From contig JAPTOF010000005.1 in the NCBI GenBank assembly GCA_028554755.1, positions 14,606,001 through 14,670,000 of the forward strand: DNA of 64,000 nt, read 5' to 3'. This document shows positions 1-18,553 of the stretch, piece by piece. The notes under the pieces are model-generated. The model was given only the letters and a program-made list of their open reading frames with translations. It did not search any database and had not been told where the DNA came from. A program made the translations under genes and the position numbers. The first letter of the stretch is position 1. Each line of letters begins with the position of its first letter. Source of the DNA: Cordia subcordata (taxonomy: Eukaryota > Streptophyta > Magnoliopsida > Boraginales > Cordiaceae).

Positions 1-420
1 AGAGCATAGCTCGATGCTTGATGACAATAGTGTCGGGAAAAATCGAGGACATACAGATAAACATATTCATAAAAGCATAGCAAAAACACACATAAAGAAA
101 ATCCGATATTTTTAATGTAGTTCGACCCTTTACTGCTCTACCTATGTTCATGATCCTATCTGAGATAAAATCTACTATGTTAACAAATTAATAATAGAGT
201 TACAGGTTTTTTAGAACAAGACTTTAACAAAAAAACCCTCACATATGATTTTATGAACTAATAAAATCTAAACTCTCTCCATGTGACTTTTTCTAACAAA
301 AGCACACAAAACTCTTTATGATACTCCAAGGCTCGTATTCGCGCATGTTCAAACACAAATCGAACTAAAATTTAAGCTCTAAGACATTAATAATATATTT
401 TAAAGTTCATATTACAAATC

Positions 421-610
421 TAAAAATCTTTCCCGCTTTACTTCTATTTTGTGCTTAACTCCCTTTTTTCTCCAAGTTTTACCCCTAAAATCTTCAAGAT
501 TTCTCCAAGAAACCCTAAAAATCTTTCCCGCTTTACTTTTCTTTTGTGCTCAACTCCCTTTTTTCTCCAAGTTTTACCCCTAAAATCTTCAATATTTCTC
601 CAAGAAACCC
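421..610. repeat. 95 bp tandem duplication
   Basis: Two head-to-tail copies with period 95 (421-515 and 516-610) differ at only a few positions. Both contain the words ctttcccgctttactt and ctccaagttttacccctaaa. No coding potential is seen. Confidence 0.9.
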
Positions 611-3400
611 TGTAGAAATTTAGTCCCTAATTAAAAGTTAAACCTAAGCATATAAAAAAGCACAGCACTAGTGTGGAGTCTATGTTAATCATGTGGAGGA
701 TAAGTCTCGTTTCGTTTTTGCTATGTGGGGTGTCGTGGGCTGATTTAAAAAAAAAAAGGTGTTTGGTTTTTTTATTTGGTCCGTGCCTGGGCTTGGGAAG
801 CTGCTGAGTTTGGGCTCTTGGGTAGTGCTTTAATTTTTTAGTGGGTTGTTGGAGATTGTGGGCCACACGTGTGCTTTGTGGATTGCCAAGCTCATATGGG
901 CTGAATTGAGGAGTTCTCCTGATGGGCCAATGGGCCTGTGTTATGGGATGTTGTAATGCATTTGATGGGGCCCGGGGCTTTAGCTGGGCAAGGCGGGACC
1001 TTATATCATGGTCCTTTAGCACAATGCTCCACAGAAGCACTATGCATCTACTATTGTGTGAACAGTATGCACTATTACTCTCACACACATAGACACACAA
1101 ATAAATACACATTTATTTGTTCACTATTTCACATCTATTTGTTCATTACCCCATAACTATTTGTTCACTACTCTCACACATAACAAACACACAAATACAA
1201 ACATATATGTTTATTCACCAGTTAATATATATTTGTTCACCAGTTTACATACATTTGTTCATTAGATTAATCTCACGATCTTACGGTCCAAATCAGTAGA
1301 CTTGAGTTAAACGTTTGAAAGCCACGATAGCCGTAAAACATGTTGAAGCTGTCAAACCATGGAAAAAGCCACCGGCATGAAATAGAGCCATCATCAAGAG
1401 AGGAGAAAGAAATACGAGGTTGTTGTTGTTGTTTGTAGCTAGCAGAGGAGAAAAAACTCAACATTGTGTTTATGGTGTTTTGCGTTGGAGATGGCCAAAT
1501 GTGCATGAAGGGTGTCGATTGAATGGCATCAATGAGAGGAAGCTCTTGGTGGTTGTCACGCAGAGAGTGGTGGCTTAAAGATGGTGTTGCGAGCTTAAAC
1601 GGTGATTGTTGTTGGAAGCAACCATGGAGTGTGAGGAGCATACCATTAGAATCGCGAGAGGAAAGAGAATCTTTTGGTGTTATTGGTGTGACGAGAGGTT
1701 GCCGAAGACAACGCCAGTGTGAAAAGGAAGGCCATTGTTTGTGTGTGAGTATGTGTTTGAATGTGTGTTTCTGCGTGTGAAATGTAATTCAAATTTATTT
1801 TGCAATAAATCTATTTTTTTTTTAAAGTATGTGTTTATTTAATGAGGGAGTATAACACGTGTAGGACCACCTTAATAAGGAAGCTGGGTATAATTTGCCA
1901 TTCAAGGCTGATTTACATTTGAGGTGGACCGAATTGAAGTGTGGTCCATGGGGTGTGCTCGATGGGATCAAATGAAAGGCCTAGTGGTTTGATTTGCGAC
2001 ATGGAGCTGGTTATTTAGTGATCTGCTGTGGGCCGTGCAGGCTTTCGTCTTGTTTTCTAAAACGAAACACACATAAAATAAAATAAAACTCAAATAATAT
2101 TAAAAAAACTTCACTTAATCAAATGAATAATTATAATAACAGAAATAATACTAATACTAATATTAAAAATAAACAACGGCAACAATTATAATGATGATAA
2201 CAACAATATAAAAAGAACTAAAGCTAAAAAGAATAATAGAAAAGAGAAATATCAGTACAAAGTAATACTAAATTCATTGACATTTTTATATTAAAAAGAA
2301 ATAGATTAATTCTAAATGCAAAAGAACTAAAAATACGATAATCAAGACACTAAAACACTTAAAGCAACTAAATAAAATAGAGAATGAAAAGATAAAAATA
2401 AAATAACCACTAAAATAACTATTCAAGGACTCGAAACACAAACTAAAATGCAAGGATGGCCAGCTAAGAGCATAGAAAATAAGAATTAAAAAGAATTAAA
2501 AGAGGAATTTAAACGTAATTGCAAAATGGACACACTAAACATTTATGGCACCTAATAAAAGTGACTTCTGCATACAAAAGCACTTAAAAACCCAATAAAA
2601 AATAGGCAATTAACCACACAAAATTGCAAACATTAGACTCCAATTTTGGGCCCTGACTTTATCAAGATATTTTCGAAGAGCTAAAGATCTATCTCAAACA
2701 AGTTTCAAGTTCCTATGAGAAGTCGTGTGCATTTTAAATCTTTTATTCTCATATTTCTCACTGATTGAATTGTTATGAACGTAAAGAATGTGACTAAGAA
2801 ATAATGCACTAAAAAAGAAGCAAGAGTTGTAAACCATTAAAAACTCCATTGCACAACGAATTCAGGCTTGATCTTTTACAGCTATAAGTGCCTTTACTAA
2901 TTAAGCTATAGCAAAATAAAGTTGCACTAGAAAAGTGAAGTAAGTCTATTCTAAGTCACACTAAGTTGTATATAATTTAGGCTAATCTAAGTTATACTAA
3001 GGAAAGAAATTTGAAGCAAGACGTTTACTAGTTTGATTGTGGGATCCTTGTCCTATCCTTGTTTTCTTTTCATTTTTATTTTTTTTTATTTTTTTATAGT
3101 AGTCATAGCCATGTAACAAGTGGTAATTGCCTAAACTAGTTCCACGTCTTTTGCCCATGTTTGTTGGTATGACTTGCCAAAACTTGATGACCCTACTAAA
3201 TGCCCATACTTTTGTCAATTGTCTCAGCTCGAGTCTTCAATCTTCCTTTAAGCCTGTGAATGTTACATTGGGACCTACTGATGCTTTCAGTCATGGAGCT
3301 TAGGATTCCAATCTCCGGAGCCTTTGAGCCCCAGATCCCGCCTCTTTATCCCGGAATATGCCAATCTTCATACTTGATCATGCCACATCACCACCTCTGT
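611..3400. other. Gene-free AT-rich intergenic stretch
   Basis: No protein with family resemblance was recognised on either strand. At about 1075-1270 there is simple sequence rich in CACA and repeats of the word atttgttca. From about 2060 to 2560 the + strand is strongly A-rich (runs of aataaaa type). The open frames at 627-1112 (-), 1273-1641 (-) and 1523-1780 (+) have low-complexity composition and no motif, so I do not call them genes. Confidence 0.6.
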
Positions 3401-3404
3401 TAGG

Positions 3405-3594
3405 CACGTGTGATACTACCTTAGCCCGTTTTACTTGCATGTCCTGTACACGTGTCGTGTAACGTCATTATTTATTTTTTATAATAACACCCCCCACGAC
3501 TTCTTTCTCGCTTCCCAATTCGTGAAATGAAAAGAGGAGGTTGATGAACCATAAGTCAAATTGGGTAGCCTTCATTGAAAAAGTCAAGCACGTG
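3405..3594 (+). promoter_or_regulatory. Three G-boxes upstream of the JAZ-like gene
   Basis: The hexamer CACGTG occurs at 3405-3410, 3449-3454 and 3589-3594, that is 452, 408 and 268 bp before the proposed ATG at 3857. G-boxes are known binding sites of MYC2-type bHLH factors, which switch on JAZ genes and are in turn repressed by JAZ proteins. The sites are seen directly. Their use by MYC factors is an inference from this feedback loop. Confidence 0.6.
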
Positions 3595-3856
3595 TATGAT
3601 ATTAACCAGGGCAAAAAAAACACATGTTTATTGATAGTGGAAAACAGGTGCCTTGGGTGTTAGTTTTCGTTTGAAAAGTTGAACACATGTATGATAGTGA
3701 CCTGGAGGAAAAGAACACATGTTTATTGGTAGTAAGAAAACAAGTGGCTTGAACTCCGACATCATCATCTTCACCGTATATGTACGTTTTGAATGTATAT
3801 AGTACCTTCTCAAGAACATATCTAATTTAATATCTGAGGATCAAAGATTCATCGCT

Positions 3857-6105
3857 ATGTCTTCTGGAGATGCATATGATAACAACAAAAGTCTGTCAGC
3901 TGGGTTACAGGTTTGCTTCTGTTACTCGTATCTAATTGCAAATAGCAACTGAGCATTTCCAGGCTACTTAGGCGTGACTAAATGAGGGAGCTTTAAGTTT
4001 CCCTGTTAGAATATATAGTTAGTTTCTTCTACATAAAAATTTTTTTAAAAAAAAAAGTAAAAATAAAAACTCTAAATTGAAGCTCAGACTACTTCACTTA
4101 GTACTAATTAATTAATTATGACAGCCTAGTAACTCTTAATATGGTATCATTAAATTTGTACCCTTATGTCCGACTAGGTACAAGTATCAGTCTGCGTGTT
4201 GATCTTCAAAGAGTTTATTTGGTTAATTCGATAGTTCAAGGAAGTTATTGTAAAAGTTTGGATAGATTCAGAATTTCAGATTAAGACATGTTATTGGATT
4301 CAAAAGTTCCAGATGCTTTAGTGGATATAGTAGAATCAACTGACGATAACTTTTTAAAGATTATACGCACCATCCCTTTGAATTTCCTTCTTAAAAAGCT
4401 CATTGCGGTACCCTAGTACGATATTATTTTGTATGAGATTGAGCAATAATATTTATTATATATATTGACAGCATAGATCATACGACCCCTAAAAAAAAAA
4501 AAAAAAAAAAGGCATTAGTTACTAAAAATTAGTGATCGATGAAATCAGTCACTAATAGTTACTGATTAGTCACGGAACCAAATACAAACTATGCATTCAT
4601 CACGACATCTTCCCGATGATGTTACGATGCATCAATACTCTATAGGCAACCTATTAATTCTTCAAGCCTCATTTTGCCGGTGCTGCTCAGAACTTTACAG
4701 GAGCTACAATTGAACAACAGTTTCTTAGAGGGATGCCAAGTGTTGCAACTTATTCAAATCTTCCCTCCAATGGTTTTGTGTCTGGGGCAACTGATCATCC
4801 AAGGTATTGGCAATCTTCATTTTGTGCAAGCATGAAAATTTATTGTTCCAACATAATACTGACTATAACGACTGCATAATACGTAATTTATTAAGATATA
4901 TTTCCTCTAAGAATTAAGAATAAATGATAAATCAGTTCTTTGTCACACTCATTTGATCTAAATATCTCAGGTGTAATTGTCAGAAGGCATCTGGAACTCC
5001 TGCTCAATTGACCATCTTTTATGCCGGAAAAGTGTATGTCTATAATGACATCTCGCCTGAGAAGGTCCATTCCGTTCTTTCCCCTCTTTCTCGGGAAAAT
5101 AAAAAATAAAAAATAAACATTTCTTTTTTTTTTTTTGGATAAAAAGAGTTGAACCTTCATGATTTATTCAAAATATGTCAGATTTTGTTTTGGAACTTTC
5201 TCATAACCCCTCACATATGTCATATTTTCGAAAATAAAGAGGGTTGTAAGAATATTTTCGATAATTTATCTTTTTTTTTTTTTGGGGAGTTCTAAGTCTC
5301 ATTTAAGTAGTAAATATGTTTATTATAATGGAATATCTTTTTCTTCTTTTCATTTTTTTTTTCTGGTGTTGAAAATTGAAATCTAGGCTCAAGCTATTAT
5401 GATCTTGACTGAAAATGCTTGTACTAGCTCCACCGTTGCGATGCCGAAACTTCAAGTTGAGGCACCTGTTTTCAAACATGCAGCTGGAGATGGGGTTGAG
5501 ACCAAGGCGTCTAAGGCCTTAGGCATTTCAAACACTCTAGTCAGTTTCGGTTCAACCATCCCACAACCCCCTAAAGCATCCTTGTCTCAGTTTCTGCAGA
5601 AGCGCAAGGAAAGGTATGCTAGATTGTTATTCATCTCACATAAAAAGTTCGTAAAATTTAATGTCACTTAATAAGATTTTGGACTACTCTTCCCATTGAC
5701 TAATTGTTTCTTAAGAGATATATTTGCATTAGAAGAGGTCTTTTGTGTTTTTTTCTTTAAAAAAAAATCATTTGGGAAGGGTTTAGCCTTTTAATTTGGT
5801 GCATGAAGCAATGTTAACAAGGGCTTTCTTATAGTTTTTCGCTCATATAAAAAATTGTAACTATATATGTTACTCAAATAAATACTTAATTTACATCAGA
5901 GGGATCATGGACATAGCTAAGCTAGCTATATAGAAGGCTGAACCACGTTAAAATCTTGTCCGTTATTGTGTCTGTTTCCATTGTGCTTGATGTTTGTGTC
6001 CTCGACAATAATAAGTTTTTAATCAGTAATAAAATGCTAAATACTATTGGCATCTACGCATGCAGGCTGATGAATTCGTCTCCATATAACCGGAGCAAGA
6101 AATGA
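3857..6105 (+). CDS. JAZ-type TIFY protein, short, TIFY6/JAZ3-like
   Basis: Jasmonate ZIM-domain proteins are nuclear repressors of MYC factors and are degraded through COI1 when jasmonoyl-isoleucine is present. Five exons join in frame: 3857-3910, 4667-4803, 4971-5064, 5387-5613 and 6066-6105, giving 183 residues. Exons 3-4 carry the TIFY/ZIM domain (QLTIFYAGKVYVYND, then SPEK-AQAIM across the junction). Exons 4-5 carry a Jas motif that fits S-L-x2-F-x2-K-R-x2-R-x5-P-Y exactly, ending SSPYNRSKK. The segment before the Jas core is IPQPPK rather than the LPIARR-type degron. The start is uncertain: TIFY6 proteins are usually longer and begin with an extra N-terminal block that I could not find upstream, so exon 1 may be internal or the gene may be 5'-truncated. 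The start of exon 2 (after cttcaag) is the least certain splice site. The TIFY and Jas identification is firm; the subfamily is tentative. Confidence 0.8.
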
Positions 6106-6509
6106 TTCCTTTGCAACCTGTGGTGCTGGCCCTACTTCAATAGGAATTACTAGGAAACGGGTCTAGCACGGAATACTTCCCTTCCTTGGTATATTACTAC
6201 ATTAGGATGAAATAATGAAATCGCGTTCAATCAAACATTTGTCAATTATCTTTGTTCACGGCTAGCTCTATTCCTCCATATCTCCTCTCTACTATATTCT
6301 ACATGTCAACTTTCATATCTATGATATGTATATATGATTTTGTTTCTCCTGTATCAATTCTCTTGCTCAAATCTGTTTCTTCAATCTTTGTCTGACATAA
6401 GAATGTATGTTCGCTGTAAGATATAATTCTCCATCATTAATAAATTATAAGTTTTTAAACCTTAAGTATAAAATCATGAAAAATACGGTTAACATTTTTT
6501 CTTTTTTTC

Positions 6510-6943
6510 AGTAAAAATGAATTTTACCCCTTTGTTTTGTGAAAGTCCCATAAAATTTCTTGTGTTTTCAAAACTTACTGATAAACTCCTGTGATTTAAA
6601 AAACATTGTACATTATTTTGTGCCGTTAATTTTTCTATTAAAATTAATGGATGTGGGAACCAGAGGGGGATTTTGCACTGTTTTTCAAATCCGAGAGGGA
6701 AATTTGCACTAATTTGCAAATCAGAGGGAGGAATTTGTACAAATTTACTTGAGTTTTTTCGTTATTAATAAGTCAAACATTTTAGGTGTGTTTTTATTTT
6801 CTCCATTAACTTTAATAAAAAAACTAACGACAAAGGCTAATGTGCAACGTTTTCCAAATCATAGCGGTTTATCAGCGAGTTTTGAAAACACTGACAACTT
6901 TATGCGACTTTCACAAAACATAAAGAGATAAAATGCATTTTAC
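6510..6943. mobile_element. Foldback MITE-like element
   Basis: The left arm (about 6510-6650) and right arm (about 6800-6943) are imperfect reverse complements. Both contain the same words in opposite orientation, such as ttttgtgaaagtc.cataaa and tgttttcaaaac. The element has no coding capacity. The outer word resembles the one that opens the relic at 22.76 kb. The superfamily cannot be assigned because I see no clear target duplication. Confidence 0.65.
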
Positions 6944-7040
6944 TTTTTTTTTTGTTTGAACCCCACTTCTACGCAATTTGAACCTAGGACCTCACATATA
7001 AAAAAAGTAATCTCAACTAATTGAGTTGTCCGATAATCCC
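6944..7040 (-). mobile_element. tRNA-derived SINE relic
   Basis: Read on the minus strand it starts gggattatcggacaactcaa, followed by a box-A-like agttgagat, a box-B-like gttcaaat and an A-rich tail. It is a diverged member of the family better preserved at 8895-8997 and 31429-31535, and it abuts the foldback element on its left. Confidence 0.6.
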
Positions 7041-7282
7041 AATTAACATCCATCATTTTTAAGATAAAAACATGCACTTCTTAACTTTGATTCTGTCTTT
7101 GTGTCGAAATGATTTAACGGGGCTGTGGCAGATGATAATCAAGCACAACTTGCAGCCCATACACATATTTCACGTGCACGCATGAACCTTATCAGGAAAA
7201 ATTTACGATTGGTGAAGTCTCTGTAGTGGTATTGACGCCTTTATGAACGTCTTTGGTGGTTGTTAATTCTCATGTCCTTTAT

Positions 7283-8195
7283 GAAAAGTATTTTTTTCAG
7301 CCTCTCAAGTTAATAAGTAATTATCAAAATTAATACTCAACCATTTGACTTGTTGGAAAATTACAAAATATCTTTGAGCAACTTTTATATATATTTGAAC
7401 TCCATATGTTTGCTGGAAAATATTTTTCTGAAAAGTAATTTTTTGATTTTAAGGTGTTTGGTAATCCAAGAAATAAGTCAATTGTAAAATATTTTTTGAT
7501 CAATAAAAAAACTTTAGTTAAAAATGAAGGAAAATATTTTTCAGTGACCAAGAAGACGAAAAGATTTTTCGCATTATAGCTCCCTCTCTTTTTCTTTCAC
7601 TAGGCCTACATCCCCCGCACCTCCACCCCTCCCCCACACCTACTTCTTTAAAAAAATTAAAAATTAAAAATTAAGTTTTTAAACACTCTTTAAAAAAATC
7701 ATTTAAAGAGTAAGTGGAATAATTTTTTTAATTTTTTATTTTCCAAAGGGGTAGGGGTAAGGTGGGGTTAGGGTTGAGGGTGGGAGTGGGGGAAGGGGGA
7801 CTCTAATGGAAGAAAAAGAGAGGAAGTTTTTGTCAAAATATTTTCGTTTTCTTGACCACTGAAAACATTTTCTTTCATTATAACTAAGGTATTTTATTGA
7901 CTGAAAAATATTTTTCAGTTAACTTATTTTACGATGCTACTAAACACTGGATCAAATATATATAAAAGTTTTTTTTTTTTAACTTCAATGAAAGCCAAAG
8001 GCTGATTACAGCGTGCATTTAGCAAGAATTGATCCTTGAACCTACTATTCAATAAAAGTGAAAAACATACCATTTACCATTAGATTTTTGGTAAATATAT
8101 TTATAAAAGTTGCTCAAGGGTATTTTGGAATTTTTTTAATGGTTGACTATTAATTTTGATAATTATTTATTAACTTGAGGGATTAAAAAGATATT
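7283..8195. mobile_element. Large imperfect foldback element
   Basis: Sequence at about 7283-7600 is the imperfect reverse complement of about 7800-8195. The outer arm words are ctcaagttaataagtaatta on the left and taattatttattaacttgag on the right. Inner arms share ggaaaatatttttcagtgac-like sequence. The centre holds a C-rich block (about 7610-7645) facing a G-rich block (about 7745-7800) and an AT-rich loop. The right arm is interrupted by a SINE-like insertion at 7971-8092. No protein is encoded. Confidence 0.7.
7971..8092 (-). mobile_element. SINE-like insertion with target duplication
   Basis: On the minus strand there is a box-B-like ggttcaagga, ending in a run of A (T run on + at 7971-7980). 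It is flanked by near-identical direct repeats, aaatatatataaaagtt at 7954-7970 and aaatatatttataaaagtt at 8093-8111, which look like target site duplications. It splits the right arm of the surrounding foldback element and is therefore younger than it. Confidence 0.6.
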
Positions 8196-8663
8196 TTTAT
8201 AGTTGAGGGACCTATTTAAAAATTTATTCAAAACTTAGGGACTAAAATATTTTCCTCCCATGATATTTTACAACATAGGCGGTGGTTTTTTTTTAACACA
8301 TTTTTCATTTTTTTAATATATTTTCAAACACATGTATATAGATTTATTTACATGTGCTATAATTAATGAATGAATGGTTGGAGGCTGATGTGACTTTAAG
8401 TTGTCATGAAAGTTCAAAGACCTCCTCGAAGTATTATAAGGTCAGATTGTGTTATCCTTCTAATTTGATTTTTTAACATTGGTTATTTGTGCTAGTAACA
8501 AGGGTTCTAGTCAACCGGTAGGGTCGGTTTCTAATTCTAGTGGGTCCAAAGTTGTTGTCGACTAAGTATCAGTTGACTAGCAATGCCTACCTGCTCCAAA
8601 AACTAGCCGTTGAAAATATGCTTTTTTGCAATTATAAATACTTCCACTCCTCTTCCACAAAAA

Positions 8664-8789
8664 CTTGGTCTTGAGCTATTCTATCATTTGCACAAGCATT
8701 AAAAACATTTCTCTTGCATTCATTGCCTTGGTCTTGAGCTATTCTATCATTTGCACAAGCATTAAAAACATTTCTCTTGCATTCATTGC
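8664..8789. repeat. Perfect 63 bp tandem duplication
   Basis: 8664-8726 is repeated base for base at 8727-8789. Both copies start cttggtcttgagctattcta. The lack of differences implies a recent duplication or an assembly artefact. Confidence 0.92.
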
Positions 8790-8894
8790 TTACATGCAAT
8801 CCATTTGATCAAGTTGTTAAGCTTTAATTGGCATATCTACTTTAAACAATATATAGAGGTATTTATACCTTATAATCCTTTTGCTCTAAGAAGC

Positions 8895-8997
8895 GCTTTT
8901 TTTTTTAGGAGGAGAAACTCCTCATCCCATGGGATCAAATCCAGAATCTCACGCATGAGAGCAATAATCTCAACCACTTGAGTTATCCCTTAATCCC
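8895..8997 (-). mobile_element. tRNA-derived SINE
   Basis: On the minus strand it begins gggattaagggataactcaa, has a box-A region agtggttgagat and a box-B-like gatttgatccc, and ends in a poly-A run. Direct repeats tgctctaagaagc (8882-8894) and tgctctaaaaagc (8998-9010) flank it and differ at one base. The head matches the SINE at 31429-31535. Confidence 0.85.
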
Positions 8998-9244
8998 TGC
9001 TCTAAAAAGCTTTCTTGTACACAAACACAATTATTACATTACTAATTTTTCACTCTTGGATAGAACTGCTTGTGTGATCAACCTAGTGAGCTCATTGATT
9101 GACGGGTGAAATTCCTTAAGTCTTGGCTCTTAAGGTTTTTGTGGTGAAGGGTTGTATGAACGTTGGTCTATGTTTCTCCAATACATAATGCAAGAGGTCA
9201 AGTTGTAGTTAAGCTTCTGACAAGGGCGGACGGGGAATGATATA

Positions 9245-9473
9245 AGGCTCGTTTGGATTGACTTTTTTCAAAAGTTTTTTTTTTAAACAGCTTTTGAAAA
9301 ATAATTTTTTTTTAAAAGCTGAAAATTCTGACTTTTAAAAAAAGCTGTATTTGAATTTTTTTTAGAATTTCAACTTTTTTAGAAGCCAAATCAAATAAAT
9401 ATTGCAAATTTAATATAACTTTTTCAGGAAAAAAAATATTTTTTCTTAAAAAAAAAGCTAATCCAAACAAGCC
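9245..9473. mobile_element. MITE with terminal inverted repeats
   Basis: The left end ggctcgtttggattgacttt is an imperfect reverse complement of the right end, which reads gctaatccaaacaagccc. The interior is A/T runs without coding potential. A 3 bp ATA lies at both borders, which would fit a PIF/Harbinger (Tourist-like) element, but three bases could match by chance. Confidence 0.6.
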
Positions 9474-9479
9474 CATAAT

Positions 9480-10655
9480 TAAAAAAGTACCGTATTAAAC
9501 ATTTTAATATAATAAAGGTAAAGACTTTTCAAAAAAAGAAAATAATAAATGTAAAGAATAAAAGTAATATAAAGAAAAGTCCATCCATTCAATCACTGAA
9601 GTTGTGTCCATCTTTCTTTCATAGTATAAAATTCATTAATTAGAGTATTTACAAAAATATCTTTAGAAATTTCTTTTCTATATAAACAATCAAACTATCT
9701 TTCAAAAAATCATCTTCCATCCAGTTGCAAAACTTTATTTTGATAGCTTTCATGGCGAAAAAAACTCGGTCTATAGTTGCTAATGAAAATCTAAGAGTTA
9801 AAATAACCTTATCAAGCGATCAACTAACAGATAAACTCTTAATTTTCACCAACTCTCTGCACAGGGATGACATGCTAGACAAATTTTCAGATCAGGGTAG
9901 TTGTCTAGTTTTAACCAACCCTCTACACTAAGATGATATGCCACACAAATTTTTCAAATTAAGGTGGTTGGGCACATTAAGTTTATAATGCTAAAATTGA
10001 TACTTCACATGAATCATCTCATGTTCAGAGAAACCAGATAGATAAAATTTTTCAACAAGTTTGCATATATTATCAAAACTTTTCAAGAACTTCTTTCAGA
10101 ACAATTAGATGAAGTTTTACTCGTGAGCTAGGAATCCAATAATAATTTCTTCAGTACTACAGTAAAGAAAGACCAGCAAAAGGGAGTGACTGGCCCTTTT
10201 CAGATGAAAAAGTAAAGGGCATATTGTAAACCTAACATGATCGTGAACATTATAGAAAATTAATGATGGTATTCTAGAACTGATACACATAGTGGATAAG
10301 GCTCTGTTTGGTTTAATTTGCTAATTGAACGGGCTACTAGTAAGACAGATCATAACTTATTATTGTACAACCAATATGGTATGTGGTAGAGAATGGATTA
10401 CAGGCTGAATAGTTCATTCACAGACCCTGAAACCAATTAACTAGAGTCCATATACTAGACACAGGAAAGATCTTATGTACACATCACACAGCAATCCCCC
10501 ACATATTATGCAATACCCAAAATTTTATCGCATCATGAAATGATTATATATTTCGCTTAGAAAGGAGCACAATACGAATAAACATCAAAAAGAAGGGGCA
10601 CTCAGAAAAGGACCTGAAGAGATCATCTTCCAGGATGTCACATAAATACAGCTTA
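9480..10655. other. FKF1 downstream region, no gene seen
   Basis: AT-rich sequence, including the 3' UTR of the minus-strand FKF1 gene nearest 10655. The small frame at 9725-9931 (+) has no recognisable domain. Confidence 0.5.
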
Positions 10656-17255
<6,600 letters not shown>

Positions 17256-17299
17256 TTACTAATGGAGAAATCCACCAGTTTCAGCGCTAAATTACCGAA

Positions 17300-18519
17300 A
17301 TACCTTTGCGACCCATAGATATTTCTATTCTGGAAAACATTAACCCCCAGCTACTTCTTTTTCTAAATCTACTAGTATTTTTTATTTTTTTTCCCAACGT
17401 ATTAGTATGTTGACCCCGCGCCTCACTGAGTGAGTTATAAATTGGAAAAATTTTACAAATAATTTCTACTATTTATGAAACTGGTCATTTCATATCCCAT
17501 GCCCTACACTGGCTTATTTAGATTTTTTGTATATTTTTTAGTTTTTTAAATATTTACAAATGTAATTTTTTTCATGTATTTTTAGGTTTTTTGTGTGATC
17601 TTTATTATTTCTAAATATCTATAAAAATTAGATTTTTGTACTTTTTTAGTTTTTTTTTAAATATTCTATAAATATGATATTATTACATTCAAAAATCAGT
17701 TATAACTATTAATATTCACTTGAATAATTCAGTGACATGCCTCAACTATTTTGACTTGTAGTGATTATTTAATAGAAATAATTCAGTTAAAGACTATTTA
17801 ATAGAAATAAACCAAAAAAATTAATTAAAAGATTATATGGCATCTTCTAAAGCCTCTTAAATTAATATATAGAAGAATTACTAAATACTATTTTATTTTT
17901 TTTGATAATTTTTACCATTGTTCTTATTTGGATATTTAAAAATAATAAGGGCTAACTTAAGAAAAAATTGGTACTTATAACATAATTTTCTCATTTGTTA
18001 ATATCTATATCTCTAAAATCTATATCCTATAATATTATATTATATAATGGGACTAATTCAAATAGATTGTGACATATTAAAGACTAATATAATATATATT
18101 GAAATAATGAAAACTTTGACTATGTTTACAGGCTAATTTGACTATGCCCTTAAAATAGTATAGACTAATTTAAATAGTTTAAAAATCTTCATTATTTTAC
18201 TTATATTTGTACTAATTTGAATAACATTATTAAATATAAATGACTGATATAATTTTTTTAAAATAATAAAAACTAATGTGATTGTTTAGGGACTAATTTG
18301 GTTATGTAGTAAAATATTATGAATTAACATGAACATTTTAAAATAATAAGAGCTTAGTTAGAGAAAAATAACAATGTTAGGGACTTATTACATAGTTTAT
18401 ACCTTGTAAGTTAATGATCTTTTTAACCTTATACATTACCATTTGCAAGAGTATAAAATTAGCTTATACTCTTCAATAAAAGCTGATGTGCTATGCCTTT
18501 TTGAACTCTATTCACTATA

Positions 18520-18553
<34 letters not shown>

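Larger units (their letters stand above)
8460..9240 (+). repeat. Possible degraded LTR fragment
   Basis: The stretch has a TATA-like tataaata at about 8633 followed by leader-like sequence and no open frame, reminiscent of a Copia LTR. No partner copy, primer site or target duplication was seen, so this is only a suggestion. It is interrupted by the 63 bp tandem repeat and by the SINE listed separately. Confidence 0.25.

Noticed and set aside
1117..1270. Repeated atttgttca words as a CRISPR-like array.
   Set aside because: Spacing and copies are irregular and this is plant nuclear DNA; it is simple AT-rich repetition.
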